64,000 bases of DNA. It comes from Hypericibacter sp049323455. Lineage in GTDB: Bacteria; Pseudomonadota; Alphaproteobacteria; Dongiales; Dongiaceae. A program made the position numbers and the translations under genes. The stretch is taken from positions 11,135-75,134 of the forward strand of contig JBMONF010000033.1 in NCBI GenBank assembly GCA_049323455.1, in the 5' to 3' direction. Shown piece by piece: positions 26,242-35,499 of the stretch. Under the pieces are notes generated by a model. The model was not told the DNA's origin. It worked only from the letters and a program-made list of their open reading frames with translations, and did not search any database. Each line of letters opens with the position of its first letter. Position 1 is the stretch's first letter.

Positions 26242-28272
26242 CTAGGGTCTACCCTCGCCAGAGAGGACGAGGCGGATCTTGGTCGCCAGATCCTGCAGCC
26301 GGTAGGGCTTGTTGAGAAGTTGAATTCCTGGGTCGAGGCGGCCTCGATGGATGATCGTACTCTCGGTATAGCCGGAGGTGAAGAGCACCTTGAGGCCCGG
26401 CCGGAGGCGCCACGCCTCGTCCGCCAGCTGTTTGCCGTTCATGCCGCCGGGCATGACCATGTCGGTGAAGAGCAGATCGAAGGCCGCATCGCTACGCAGC
26501 GTTTCCAACGCCTGCTGCCCATCTGCCACCGCAAAGACGCGGTAGCCCAGCTCGGTCAGCTGCCTCTCGACGTGCGCGCGCACGAGATCGTCATCCTCCA
26601 CAACCAGAACGGTTTCGGTGCCGCGCAAGGTCGTTGCGCGTGCGACAGGTTCGGCACGATCGGCTTCACCGGATCGCGGCAGGAAAAGCTTCACGCAGGT
26701 CCCGTGGCCGGGCTCGGAATAGATGGAAACATGGCCGCCCGACTGCTTCATGAAACCGTAAACCATGCTGAGGCCGAGGCCGCTGCCCTTGCCGACGCCC
26801 TTGGTCGTGAAGAAAGGTTCGAATGCCCGCTCGCGCACGGCCGGAGGCATGCCGGTGCCGGTATCGGACACGGCGATCATCACATAGTCGCCCGGCGAAA
26901 GCTCGTCGAGACGGCTCGCGCGGGCTTCATCGATATGAACGTTCGCCATCTCGATCGTCAGGCGGCCGCCATCCGGCATCGCGTCGCGGGCATTGAGGGC
27001 GAGATTGAGGATGGCCGTCTCCAGTTGGGTCGGATCCACGGTGGCGGGCGGCAGATCCGCATCGTGGGCAAACACGACATCGATATGTTCGCCGAGCGTG
27101 CGCCGCAACAGCTCTTCCATGGTGTCGAGCAGACGGGTCACATCCACGATCCTGGGTTCGAGCGCCTGCCGTCGCGAGAAGGCCAGTAGGCGATTGGTCA
27201 GCTCGGCACCGCGCTCGGCTGCGGCGAGGCTCGTCTGCGCCAACGCCTTGAGGCGAGGCTGGTCGGTCAGGCGTTCCGTGAGCAGTTCTGCGTTGCCGAG
27301 AATGACGGTCAGCAGGTTGTTGAAGTCGTGTGCCACGCCGCCGGTCAGTTGCCCGATCGCCTCGAGGCGTTGCGATTGCCGCAGCCTCTCCTCGAATTGG
27401 AGCCGCTCGGTCATGTCCCGCGCGACGACGATGAAGAGTTGATCTTCCGGCGACCACGTGCCGGACCACTGGACATGCGCGATGCTGCCGTCCTTGCGCA
27501 TGTGTCTGTTCTCGAAGCGCGGCGGCGCAATGTTCCTCTCGATCGCATCGGTTGCCGCGGCAGCGGTTCGATCGCGGTCCTCCGGGCTTACGAAATCCAG
27601 GAAGAGGCGCCCGATCATTTCCTCGGGCTCGTAGCCCCACAAGGTCCGACAGCTCGGGCTGATGTCCACGAGATTTCCCGTGCGGTCGATCATGCAGATG
27701 ACGTCGATCGAGGATTCCACGATCCGGCGATAGCGCGCTTCGGCCGCTCGAGCCGCGTCCAGAAGCTGCGTCTTCTCGACGGCAATCGACGCCATCTGCG
27801 CCAGTTGCACCAGGATCGCCTCGTCTGCTTCGGTGAAATCCCCGTCGTAGCGGTCGGAAAGCTGAATGATGCCGAGATTGCCGCCGTCGCGCGAAACAAG
27901 CGGCACTGCAAGCCATCCTCGCATCGGCGGGTGACGCTCCTTGGCCGCGCCGAAATGACGCCATGCCGGGTGGCGCTCCAGCTCCGCCTGGGTCAGCCTG
28001 ATGGGGCGGTTCTGGCGACAGACGAGAGCATAGATGCCGGAGCCGTCGGTGGGCTCGCGATAATCGGCCCACCGCGCATACTTCTCGGACAGAGAAACCG
28101 AATGGATCACGGGCGTCGAGGTGGCGTCGATCGTCAGACAGGTGACCGATTGATGCGCGCCGACGATGAGGCGCGCCTCCTCGTTAATGATGTCGAGCGC
28201 CTCGCTGAGCGAGGGCGCTCCGTGGATGCGCGTCGCCGCGTTGGCAAGCGCGATGAGCCGATCGTCGCTCAT
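26242..28272 (-). CDS. Hybrid sensor histidine kinase (GAF-PAS-HisKA-HATPase-REC)
   Basis: A 676-residue soluble-looking kinase without membrane segments. GAF domain at about 15-170, PAS at about 180-300 (RRIVESSIDVICMIDRTGNL), H-box GVAHDFNNLLTVILGN near 315, HATPase with N-box LNLALNARDAMPDG, G boxes DTGTGMPP and GKGSGLGLSMVYG, and a C-terminal REC with VVEDDDLVR and LLFTDMVMPGGMNG. It likely senses a cytoplasmic cue and phosphorylates the single-domain regulator encoded just downstream. Confidence 0.94.
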   Translation of the reverse strand: MSDDRLIALANAATRIHGAPSLSEALDIINEEARLIVGAHQSVTCLTIDATSTPVIHSVSLSEKYARWADYREPTDGSGIYALVCRQNRPIRLTQAELERHPAWRHFGAAKERHPPMRGWLAVPLVSRDGGNLGIIQLSDRYDGDFTEADEAILVQLAQMASIAVEKTQLLDAARAAEARYRRIVESSIDVICMIDRTGNLVDISPSCRTLWGYEPEEMIGRLFLDFVSPEDRDRTAAAATDAIERNIAPPRFENRHMRKDGSIAHVQWSGTWSPEDQLFIVVARDMTERLQFEERLRQSQRLEAIGQLTGGVAHDFNNLLTVILGNAELLTERLTDQPRLKALAQTSLAAAERGAELTNRLLAFSRRQALEPRIVDVTRLLDTMEELLRRTLGEHIDVVFAHDADLPPATVDPTQLETAILNLALNARDAMPDGGRLTIEMANVHIDEARASRLDELSPGDYVMIAVSDTGTGMPPAVRERAFEPFFTTKGVGKGSGLGLSMVYGFMKQSGGHVSIYSEPGHGTCVKLFLPRSGEADRAEPVARATTLRGTETVLVVEDDDLVRAHVERQLTELGYRVFAVADGQQALETLRSDAAFDLLFTDMVMPGGMNGKQLADEAWRLRPGLKVLFTSGYTESTIIHRGRLDPGIQLLNKPYRLQDLATKIRLVLSGEGRP

Positions 28273-28479
28273 GTTGCGGGCGATAATGCCGGTCCCTTCA
28301 AGGGATCACGCAGGTATTATATAAAATGCTGGTCTTTTTTTCTTGCTTTCTTGTAGGTTATTTCATCTCGCGGCCGCGGACAATGCCTGTTTCACGGAGC
28401 ATAGCTTCCTTCTGATTTCAGCCTGTTGGGCCGTCAGAGCGAAACGCGCGCGCCCGCTCATGAGAATGTCGTTGGGACG

Positions 28480-29286
28480 ATGGATCTGGACCGTCTTGCG
28501 CAGTGGAACCGTTCCATGGCTCGGCTCATGGCCGAGCTGGAGCAGCCCACTTTGCTCGGCAGCTTGATCGAAGAGTTGGCGCGACACACCCCGTTCGACA
28601 ATTGGCTCGCCGTCATATTCCACAGACAGGCGCCGCCGACGATCCTCGGTCAGATCGGCGTCGAGCGCGGCGAAGACACATATGGCTACGGGCATTATCT
28701 GCTCGACCCTTATTACAATGCCTATCTGCGCGGGGTTCTTGGCTGTCATCCCTTGCGCAGCCTGGCGCCGGACGATTTTGCCAAGACCGAATATTACAAT
28801 GCCTACTACCGCCACTTCGGACTCGCCGACGAGATCGGCTACCTGGTGGCGCTGGACGCACATTCAGCCGCGCATCTTTCGGTCTGCCGCACGCTGTCGC
28901 TGCCGCGATTTGCGGCGCGCGAGCTGGCCTGGTTCCGGGCGGCCGAGCCGGTGGTTGCGACCGTGCTGCGGCAGGCCTGCCACAAGCGGCGGCGCGAGGA
29001 AGCGGGGGACGCCAGGGCGCGCGGCGAGTTTCATGCGCGGCTGAGCCTTGCGCTCGCTCGCTTCGGCGCGGATCTCTTGACCGAGCGCGAGCGCGAGATC
29101 GTCGCCTTGATGCTCAAGGGGCATTCGGCCAAATCGGTCGCGCGCGGGCTCGATATCGCGCCCGGCACGGTGCGCAATCACATCAAGCGCATCTATGCGA
29201 AGCTCGGCGTATCGTCGCATAGCGAGCTGTTCGCGCGGTTCCTCGACGCGTTGGGCGGCGCGGAACCTGCGGCGGCCGTGAGCTGA
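28480..29286 (+). CDS. LuxR-family transcriptional regulator
   Basis: About 268 residues. The C-terminal LuxR helix-turn-helix is clear (LTEREREIVALMLKGHSAKSVARGL then GTVRNHIKRIYAKLGVSS). The N-terminal 190 residues are a GAF-like or autoinducer-domain-sized region with a conserved-looking DPYYNAYL segment that I do not recognise. ATG 28480 chosen; an upstream TTG at 28426 is in frame. It precedes an aminotransferase gene by 140 bases on the same strand and may control it. Confidence 0.85.
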   Translation: MDLDRLAQWNRSMARLMAELEQPTLLGSLIEELARHTPFDNWLAVIFHRQAPPTILGQIGVERGEDTYGYGHYLLDPYYNAYLRGVLGCHPLRSLAPDDFAKTEYYNAYYRHFGLADEIGYLVALDAHSAAHLSVCRTLSLPRFAARELAWFRAAEPVVATVLRQACHKRRREEAGDARARGEFHARLSLALARFGADLLTEREREIVALMLKGHSAKSVARGLDIAPGTVRNHIKRIYAKLGVSSHSELFARFLDALGGAEPAAAVS

Positions 29287-29426
29287 CAGTTCAGTCTCCG
29301 GTTGAAGGGCGCCGCTCGAAATATCGAAGATCGCCTGCTTGTCCCATCTGGGACATTGGCCTCTCTTGCCGTATCCGACAGGCTGTTGTCGGGATATCGA
29401 GCAAGCTTGCGGGGAGCGAGCAGCGC

Positions 29427-30842
29427 ATGACGACACAAGCGGCAGCCCGTCTCTTTAACGACGAGGCCGAGCGAATTTGGCGTCTCGATCGGGATCATTT
29501 CGTTCATCCCTGGACGCATTTCGATTCCTTCAAGGCCGAAGGCACGCTCGCCATGTGCGAGGGCGAGGGCGCTTACGTGTACGATACCGCGGGGCGGCGC
29601 TATCTCGACGGCATCGGCGGCCTATGGTGCGTCAATATCGGCTATGGACGGCGGGAGATGGCCGATGCGATCGCCGAACAGGCGATCCGGCTGCCCTACT
29701 TCAACACCTTCTACGACACCTCGAACCCGCCCGCGGCGCTGCTGGCGGCCAAGCTCGCAGCGCTGGCGCCCGGCGATCTCAACCGCGTCTTTTTCACCTG
29801 CACCGGTTCCGACGGCAACGATACGGCGGTGCGGCTCGCCCATTACTATTGGAGCCGGCGCGGCAGGCCCCGAAAGAAGCATGTCATCTCGCGCATCGAC
29901 GCCTATCACGGCAGCACCTATCTCGGCATGTCGCTGACGGGGCGCAAGGCCGACAAATCGCCCCATTTCCACTTCATCACCGACTTCGTCCACCACATCT
30001 CCTGCCCCAATACCTATCGGCGGCCCGCCGGCACCAGCCCGGCGCAGTTTTGCGACCTTCTGGTCGCGGAGTTCGAGGCCAAGATCGGGGAGCTGGGAGC
30101 CGAGACCATCGCCGCCTTCATCGCCGAGCCGATCATGGGCGCGGGCGGCGTGCATGTGCCGCCGGAGGGCTACCACCGGCGCATGCGGGAGGTCTGCCGG
30201 CGCCACGACATTCTCTATGTCTCCGACGAGGTGGTGACGGCATTCGGACGGCTGGGCCATTTCTTCGCCTCGAGGGAGGCGTTCGACGTTCAACCCGACA
30301 TGATCGTCGCCGCGAAGGGCATCTCCTCGGGCTATGTGCCGCTCGGCGCCTGCATCTTCTCGGAAGCCATCTGGGACGTGATCAGCGCCGCCGACCCCGA
30401 CGGCTGGTTCACGCACGGCTTCACCTATTCGGGCCATCCGGTTGCCTGCGCTGCCGGCCTCAAGAACATCGAGATCATGGAGCGCGAGCGCATCTGCGAG
30501 CATGTGCGCGAGGTCGGCCCTTACTTCGAGCGGCACCTCGGAGAGCTGCTCGACCTGCCGCTGGTCGGCGACGTGCGCGGCAGCCACTTCATGCTTTGCG
30601 TCGAGAACGTGCAGGACAAGGAGAGCAAGGCGCTGCTCGACGAGGAGATCAATGTCGGCGGGCGCATTGCCGAGCATTGCCAGGCGCGGGAGCTGATCGT
30701 GCGGCCGCTGGGTCATCTCAACGTCATGTCGCCGCCCTTGATCCTGACGCGTGCGCAGATCGACGAGCTGGTGGCGATTCTGGCCGCCAGCATCAAGGCG
30801 ACGGCCGACGACCTGACGCGCGAGGGCGTGCGGCTCGAGTAG
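29427..30842 (+). CDS. Class III PLP-dependent aminotransferase (omega-amino acid/polyamine type)
   Basis: A 471-residue fold-type I aminotransferase. HFVHPWTHF near the N-terminus, the TCTGSDGNDTAVRLA phosphate-cup motif, DAYHGSTYLGMSLTG, the DEVVTAFGR cofactor aspartate and the Schiff-base Lys in AAKGISSGYVPLGA are all present. These enzymes transfer terminal amino groups of beta-alanine, putrescine or similar amines to pyruvate or 2-oxoglutarate. Start is ATG 29427 after GGGGAGCGAGCAGCGC. The upstream LuxR-type gene may regulate it. Confidence 0.93.
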   Translation: MTTQAAARLFNDEAERIWRLDRDHFVHPWTHFDSFKAEGTLAMCEGEGAYVYDTAGRRYLDGIGGLWCVNIGYGRREMADAIAEQAIRLPYFNTFYDTSNPPAALLAAKLAALAPGDLNRVFFTCTGSDGNDTAVRLAHYYWSRRGRPRKKHVISRIDAYHGSTYLGMSLTGRKADKSPHFHFITDFVHHISCPNTYRRPAGTSPAQFCDLLVAEFEAKIGELGAETIAAFIAEPIMGAGGVHVPPEGYHRRMREVCRRHDILYVSDEVVTAFGRLGHFFASREAFDVQPDMIVAAKGISSGYVPLGACIFSEAIWDVISAADPDGWFTHGFTYSGHPVACAAGLKNIEIMERERICEHVREVGPYFERHLGELLDLPLVGDVRGSHFMLCVENVQDKESKALLDEEINVGGRIAEHCQARELIVRPLGHLNVMSPPLILTRAQIDELVAILAASIKATADDLTREGVRLE

Positions 30843-30875
30843 GGCGGCATCCGCGCGGCTCGAAGCACAACTTCC

Positions 30876-30960
30876 TTGTGGTCCCCGCGAAAGGGGGGAC
30901 CTAGGGCAACTGCACGGCGCTTGCCCCTGGGTTCCTGCTTTCGCAGGAACGACGAGGAGT
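30876..30960. repeat. Dispersed palindromic repeat, copy A
   Basis: An intergenic double hairpin after the aminotransferase gene: a CCCCGCGAAAGGGG-type half, then CCTGCTTTCGCAGG followed by ACGACGAGGAG. It aligns with the element at 58678-58766 in both halves and spacing. It may act as a bidirectional terminator between the convergent aminotransferase and hemN genes. Confidence 0.65.
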
Positions 30961-30999
30961 TTCATGTTCGGCCGAACGAAGCCCGGTCCGGCGCTGCTC

Positions 31000-32349
31000 T
31001 CAGACGGCGCGCGAGTGGGAGGCCTTCGCGGAAGCCAGATAATCGTCGAAGATCGCGCAGACAGCACGCAGGAGCGGGCGCCCGGTCTGCGCGACAGCAA
31101 TGTGCCAGCCCGCAACCTGCACGAGCCCTTCCTCTTCCATCCGGGCGAGGCGCGCCAGCTCGGGCGCGAACCGCGCGGGCTTGACCCCGTGGGCCGCACA
31201 CACGGTCTCGAGATCGACCTCGAGATCGCACATGATCCGCTCGATCACGTCGCGGCGCAGCCGATCCTCCGGCGTGAGCTGGAGGCCGCGCCGGGTGGCG
31301 AGCCGACCTTCGCCCATGGCACGGCTCCAGTCGCGGATGGCGACATCGTTCTGGACATAGCCTTGCGGCAGCGCGCCGATGGCGGAGGCGCCGAGCCCGA
31401 GCAGAACCGGCGCGGAGTCGGCCGTATAGCCTTGGAAGTTGCGATGAAGCCGCCCTTCCGCCCGGGCTTGCGCCAGCGCATCGCCGGGCCTGGCAAAATG
31501 GTCGAGGCCGATAGGAACATAGCCTGCCGCGACGAGGCGCGCGGCCACGGCCTCGAATTGAGCCAAGCGTTCGGCGGCATCGGGCAGGGCCGCTTCGGGA
31601 ATCATCCGCTGATGCCGCTTCATCCAAGGCACATGCGCATAGCCGAAGATGGCGAGTCGGTCGGGCTCGAGCTTCAGCACCTGCTTGATCGTGCGCGCCA
31701 GGCCGTCGACGGTCTGATGGGGAAGGCCGTACATGAGATCGATATTGATGGATCCGATGCCGGCTGCGCGGAGCCAATCGACCGCACGGGCGGTGCAGTC
31801 GAAGCTCTGCACGCGGTTGATAGCGGCCTGAACGGTGGGGTCGAAATCCTGCACGCCGATGCTGGCGCGCGTGGCGCCTGCCTCGGCCCACGCGGCGACG
31901 GCCGTCCGGTCGAAGCCGCGCGGATCGATTTCCAGCGCGAACTCGCAATCGGGCCGGAAGTCGAACGTCGCTTCGATGGCATTCGCAATGGAATGCACAT
32001 CGTCGGGTTTGAGGATGCTGGGGCTGCCGCCGCCGAAATGCAGATGCCGGATCGGCTGGCGCGATCCGAGCGCGCCTGAGACCAGCGCCAGTTCCCTGAG
32101 CAGCAGGGCGACATAGTCGGCGATGGGCCCGTAGCGCTGCACGATTTTGGTATGGCAGCCGCAGAACCAGCACAGGCTGTCGCAGAAGGGAATGTGGAAG
32201 TAGAGCGACAGCGGCGTGGCCGCCGGAATCTCGCCGAGCCAGCGGCGATAGTCGGTCGGTTCGACGGCTGGCGTGAAATGGGGCGCCGTCGGATAACTCG
32301 TGTAGCGCGGCACACCACGGTCGTACTTGGCGATGAGGGCCGAATCCAT
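31000..32349 (-). CDS. hemN: Oxygen-independent coproporphyrinogen III oxidase HemN
   Basis: A 449-residue radical SAM enzyme. The family start KYDRGVPRYTSYPTAPHF is at 8-25, the [4Fe-4S] cysteines are Cys56, Cys60 and Cys63 in FCDSLCWFC, and HFGGGSPSI and the GLDHFARPGD segment follow. It decarboxylates coproporphyrinogen III to protoporphyrinogen IX without oxygen, so haem can be made anaerobically. ATG 32349 was chosen because it matches the family N-terminus and because the longer version from 32397 would put an FNR-type box inside the coding region. Confidence 0.95.
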   Translation of the reverse strand: MDSALIAKYDRGVPRYTSYPTAPHFTPAVEPTDYRRWLGEIPAATPLSLYFHIPFCDSLCWFCGCHTKIVQRYGPIADYVALLLRELALVSGALGSRQPIRHLHFGGGSPSILKPDDVHSIANAIEATFDFRPDCEFALEIDPRGFDRTAVAAWAEAGATRASIGVQDFDPTVQAAINRVQSFDCTARAVDWLRAAGIGSINIDLMYGLPHQTVDGLARTIKQVLKLEPDRLAIFGYAHVPWMKRHQRMIPEAALPDAAERLAQFEAVAARLVAAGYVPIGLDHFARPGDALAQARAEGRLHRNFQGYTADSAPVLLGLGASAIGALPQGYVQNDVAIRDWSRAMGEGRLATRRGLQLTPEDRLRRDVIERIMCDLEVDLETVCAAHGVKPARFAPELARLARMEEEGLVQVAGWHIAVAQTGRPLLRAVCAIFDDYLASAKASHSRAV

Positions 32350-32383
32350 GGCCCGACAATCGCCTCGGAACGGTGCCGCCGCC

Positions 32384-32397
32384 TTGACCCAAATCAA
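32384..32397. promoter_or_regulatory. FNR/ANR-type box near hemN
   Basis: Read on the minus strand: TTGATTTGGGTCAA, one mismatch to TTGAT-N4-ATCAA. Its centre is 41.5 bases from the hemN start codon. If it acts at the classical -41.5 position, transcription would begin at the start codon itself. Confidence 0.65.
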
Positions 32398-32483
32398 CCC
32401 CCGCCGGGGAAGGGGCGAGCGCCGGGCGCGACCGGTTCCGGGTGCCAGCCGTCCGAAGCTTGGTTCAATGCGTCAGTATCGCC

Positions 32484-32497
32484 TTGATCCGGATCAA
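32484..32497. promoter_or_regulatory. Perfect FNR/ANR box
   Basis: TTGATCCGGATCAA matches TTGAT-N4-ATCAA exactly and is fully palindromic. On the plus strand a TACAAA -10-like hexamer (32521-32526) is correctly placed for a start near 32532, giving a leader of about 24 bases to the small ORF at 32556. It probably activates the nnrS transcript under low oxygen and may also serve hemN. Confidence 0.75.
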
Positions 32498-32555
32498 AAC
32501 GAAAGCATGCGTCCCGATGCTACAAAACAACGACTGCACTCGATCGGAGGCGACC

Positions 32556-32873
32556 ATGCTCACTTGGGAAGATTGCGTTGCGTTATGCGAGTTGACCGAA
32601 GCGGAGATTGCCGCGATCGCCGAGCACGAGCATATTCCGATGCTGGTCGCGGCCGAGCTCGGCAACTATCTGGTGCATACGCCCAGCGGCCAGAAAGGCA
32701 TCAAGCGCATGATCCTCGACGATATTGCGGCGGCCCAGGCGCGCGGCGACATCACGCATGCCGTGGTGCTGAAGCTGGTGCTCAAGCGCTTCGTCGAGGA
32801 GCACGCGGATGCCCGCAATGGCGAGCCGTCGATAAGGCCGGCCACCAGTGGCGGTCACTGCGGCTGCGCCTGA
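32556..32873 (+). CDS. Small conserved-looking protein upstream of nnrS
   Basis: A 105-residue acidic soluble protein with no membrane segment. The first half reads as helices (ALCELTEAEIAAIAEHEHIP, then AELGNYLVHTPSG); a C-terminal GGHCGCA tail holds two cysteines and a histidine. I do not recognise a characterised family, but the position between a perfect FNR box and nnrS suggests a role in microaerobic or nitric-oxide metabolism. A CGGAGGCGACC ribosome binding site directly precedes ATG 32556. Confidence 0.8.
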   Translation: MLTWEDCVALCELTEAEIAAIAEHEHIPMLVAAELGNYLVHTPSGQKGIKRMILDDIAAAQARGDITHAVVLKLVLKRFVEEHADARNGEPSIRPATSGGHCGCA

Positions 32874-33026
32874 CGCGGCGGGCCGGGGTCGAAAATCCGC
32901 GCCGCCGATTCCCTGTGTTGCGGCGCCGTCGGCGCCAAAACCATGATTGGGACGCGGGTAATGGCGCGGTGCGGCGTTGTTGCGCACGAACCCCGGTTGC
33001 CGCCCGCGCACCGACGCTTCACATTC

Positions 33027-34253
33027 ATGCGCATGAGCGGAAAAGCCATACCGATCGTCCAGATTGCCGAACCGGCTCGGCCGCGTTCGCGCAGCCGGTG
33101 GCCGATCCTCAATGACGGTTTCCGTCCCTTCTTCTTGAGCGCCGCAGTTCTCGCTGTCCTCGCGGTGCCGATCTGGGTTGTGGTGCTCTCCGGACTGATC
33201 GATCTGCCGGTGGCGACGGATCCGCTCGCCTGGCACAAGCATGAAATGACCTTCGGCTATCTCGGTGCCGTGATGGCGGGTTTTCTGCTGACCGCGATCC
33301 CGAACTGGACCGGCCGGCTGCCGCTGGCCGGGGCGCCGCTCGCCGTCTTTTTCAGCCTATGGCTCCTCGGCCGGATCGCCATGGCGGCTTCGGCCTTGAC
33401 CGGCCTGGTCGCGGCCGCGGTCATCGATCTGCTCTTTCCGGTGGCGCTGACGGCACTCGTCACCCGCGAGGTGGTGGCCGGGCGCAACTGGCGCAATCTC
33501 GCGGTTTGCCTGCTGGTGGCGGGCTTCGCGCTTGCCGATGGCCTTGCCCAACTGGGCTATATCCGTGGCTGGAACACCGGCCTGGGCGAGCGTCTGGCGC
33601 TCGGCGTGGCGGCCCTGTTGATCGCGCTCATCGGCGGGCGCATCGTGCCGAGCTTTACGCGCAACTGGCTGGTGAAGCGGGGTGCCACGAAGCTGCCGGC
33701 GCCTTTCGGGCGCTTCGATCAGACGGCTCTCGCCGTCACGGCGCCGGCGCTCGCGAGCTGGGCCCTATGGCCGGAAGCGCCTTGGTCGGGCGCCGCGCTG
33801 CTCCTGATCGGGCTGGTGCACGCGGCGCGGCTCGCTCGCTGGCAGGGCTGGGGCACGGGGGCCGAGCCGCTCGTTCTGATCCTGCATCTGGGATATGCGT
33901 GGCTGCCGCTGGGATTTCTGCTCATGGGCGTTGCGGCGCTCGCACCCGAAGCCGTGCCGACGACGGCGGCGCTGCATGCGCTGACGGCCGGTGCGATCGG
34001 CACGATGACGATGGCGGTCATGACGCGCGCGACGCTCGGCCATACCGGACGCGAGCTTACGGCCGGCCGCGGCACCGTGACGATCTATGCAGCCATCCTG
34101 GCTGGCGCCTTGTTGCGGGTTGCGACCCCGTTCCTGCCGATCGACCCGACCGCGGCTCTGGCGCTGGCTGGCGGGCTCTGGAGCTTGGGCTTCCTGCTCT
34201 TCGTCGCGATCTATGGGCCGCTGATGTTCCGGGCGCGCGGCGCCCGGCATTGA
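33027..34253 (+). CDS. nnrS: NnrS-family haem/copper membrane protein
   Basis: A 408-residue protein with about twelve hydrophobic segments. NnrS landmarks include LNDGFRPFFLSAA, the AWHKHEMTFGYLGAVMAGFLLTAIPNWTGR block with histidines, FTRNWL, and ALTAGAIGTMTMAVMTRATLGHTGR. NnrS contributes to tolerance of nitric oxide, protecting cellular metal pools in species that meet or make NO. The start is ATG 33027 or 33033. It is the second gene after the FNR box. No nitrite or NO reductase gene lies in the window. Confidence 0.92.
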   Translation: MRMSGKAIPIVQIAEPARPRSRSRWPILNDGFRPFFLSAAVLAVLAVPIWVVVLSGLIDLPVATDPLAWHKHEMTFGYLGAVMAGFLLTAIPNWTGRLPLAGAPLAVFFSLWLLGRIAMAASALTGLVAAAVIDLLFPVALTALVTREVVAGRNWRNLAVCLLVAGFALADGLAQLGYIRGWNTGLGERLALGVAALLIALIGGRIVPSFTRNWLVKRGATKLPAPFGRFDQTALAVTAPALASWALWPEAPWSGAALLLIGLVHAARLARWQGWGTGAEPLVLILHLGYAWLPLGFLLMGVAALAPEAVPTTAALHALTAGAIGTMTMAVMTRATLGHTGRELTAGRGTVTIYAAILAGALLRVATPFLPIDPTAALALAGGLWSLGFLLFVAIYGPLMFRARGARH

Positions 34254-34286
34254 TCCGTCGTCGACGGGCGAAGACGCGGGGGCGAG

Positions 34287-35150
34287 TCAAAGCGCCGTTT
34301 CGCATTCGGCCAGAATCGTTTGCAGCCTTCCCAGGGCTCGCTTTTCGAGCTGGCGCACCCGTTCCTTGCTGACGCCCAGATCGTGGCTCAGATCTTCGAG
34401 CGTGGCGCCATTCTCGACCAAGTGGCGCCGGCGGATGATGGTTTCCTCGCGGCTCGGCAACTGCTGCAAAGCAGCGGCGAGCCAGCGCGAGCGGGTCCGG
34501 GCATCGCGGTTCTCGATCACCTGTTCCTCCGGCGTGGCCCGTTCGTCAGCGATCAAATCCTGCCATTCGCCATCGCCCCCTTCGCCGAAAGGCTCGTTGA
34601 TCGAACGATCGCGTGCCGACAGGCGTGCGTCGATGCTCTCGATCGCGTCGAGCGAGACGTCGAGTTCCCGTGCGAGCTGGGCGCTCTGATCGGGATCGAG
34701 CGTGCCGGAGCCCGATTGGGCGATCTTGGTCCGCAGGCGGCGCAGGTTGAAGAACAGCCGCTTCTCCGCATGCGTCGTGCCGATACGCACCACCGACCAG
34801 TTGCGCAGGACATAATCCTGGATCGCGGCTCGGATCCACCAGACCGCATAGGTTGAAAAGCGAACCTCCCGTGCGGGGTCGAACCGCTCGGCGGCCTGCA
34901 TCAGGCCGACGGCGCCCTCCTGCACCAGATCCGCGAAAGGGAGGCCATAGGAACGGTAGCGCGTGGCCTGCGAGATCACCATGCGCAGATGCGCGCTCAC
35001 GAGCTTGCGCAACGCGCGCTCATCGCGGGCGGCGACCCAGGCTCGCGTCAATTCGCCTTCCTCAACGGCGGAAAGCGTTGGCAGGTTCATGGCATAGCGC
35101 AGGAGGTTCGGATCCACCCTGTCCATGCCGGAAGAGGCGACACTTGCCAT
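34287..35150 (-). CDS. rpoH: RNA polymerase sigma-32 factor RpoH
   Basis: A 287-residue sigma-70-family protein. Region 2 is strong (RMVISQATRYRSYGLPFADLVQEG, then RFDPAREVRFSTYAVWWIRAAI), the RpoH-box region EKRLFFNLRR is present, and region 4 ends in GVSKERVRQLEKRAL. It directs heat-shock or envelope-stress transcription. Alphaproteobacteria often have more than one RpoH; I cannot say which this is. Start ATG 35150 has CAGGAGGAC upstream. The longer frame from 35180 lacks similarity. Confidence 0.93.
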   Translation of the reverse strand: MASVASSGMDRVDPNLLRYAMNLPTLSAVEEGELTRAWVAARDERALRKLVSAHLRMVISQATRYRSYGLPFADLVQEGAVGLMQAAERFDPAREVRFSTYAVWWIRAAIQDYVLRNWSVVRIGTTHAEKRLFFNLRRLRTKIAQSGSGTLDPDQSAQLARELDVSLDAIESIDARLSARDRSINEPFGEGGDGEWQDLIADERATPEEQVIENRDARTRSRWLAAALQQLPSREETIIRRRHLVENGATLEDLSHDLGVSKERVRQLEKRALGRLQTILAECETAL

Positions 35151-35499
35151 GGTCGTCCTCCTGTGACCGTCCGCCGGCACGCGGCGGTTGCATGAGGATT
35201 ACGACTGTTCCGAGCGGTCGATTCCACGACATCAGGAATATCTCGTCCTGGCAAGGGCCATGTTGATGTCACCCCGCGCCGCCATGTGAGTCTTTACATT
35301 TTTTGCACGCGGCGCGCGTATGCGCCCCGGAACAAGCAGGAGCTTGCGTCAAAAATGGCCCGCTAAGTCGTGTGGTTTCTCACCGTTGGCCGCCCGCGCC
35401 ACAGATTGGCCACGGGAGCCCGTCGGGCGCTTGTGCCTCTGCGAGCAGCGCGTCGATTGGCCGAACCCTATCGGCGGCGGGTGGGGCGCCCACCCGATT
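35151..35499. other. Intergenic region upstream of rpoH
   Basis: Contains the rpoH promoter region on the minus strand and the 3' side of the MDR gene. A short AT-rich patch (about 35288-35300) stands out. Small frames on both strands overlap one another and none is convincing. I see no RNA gene. Confidence 0.5.
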
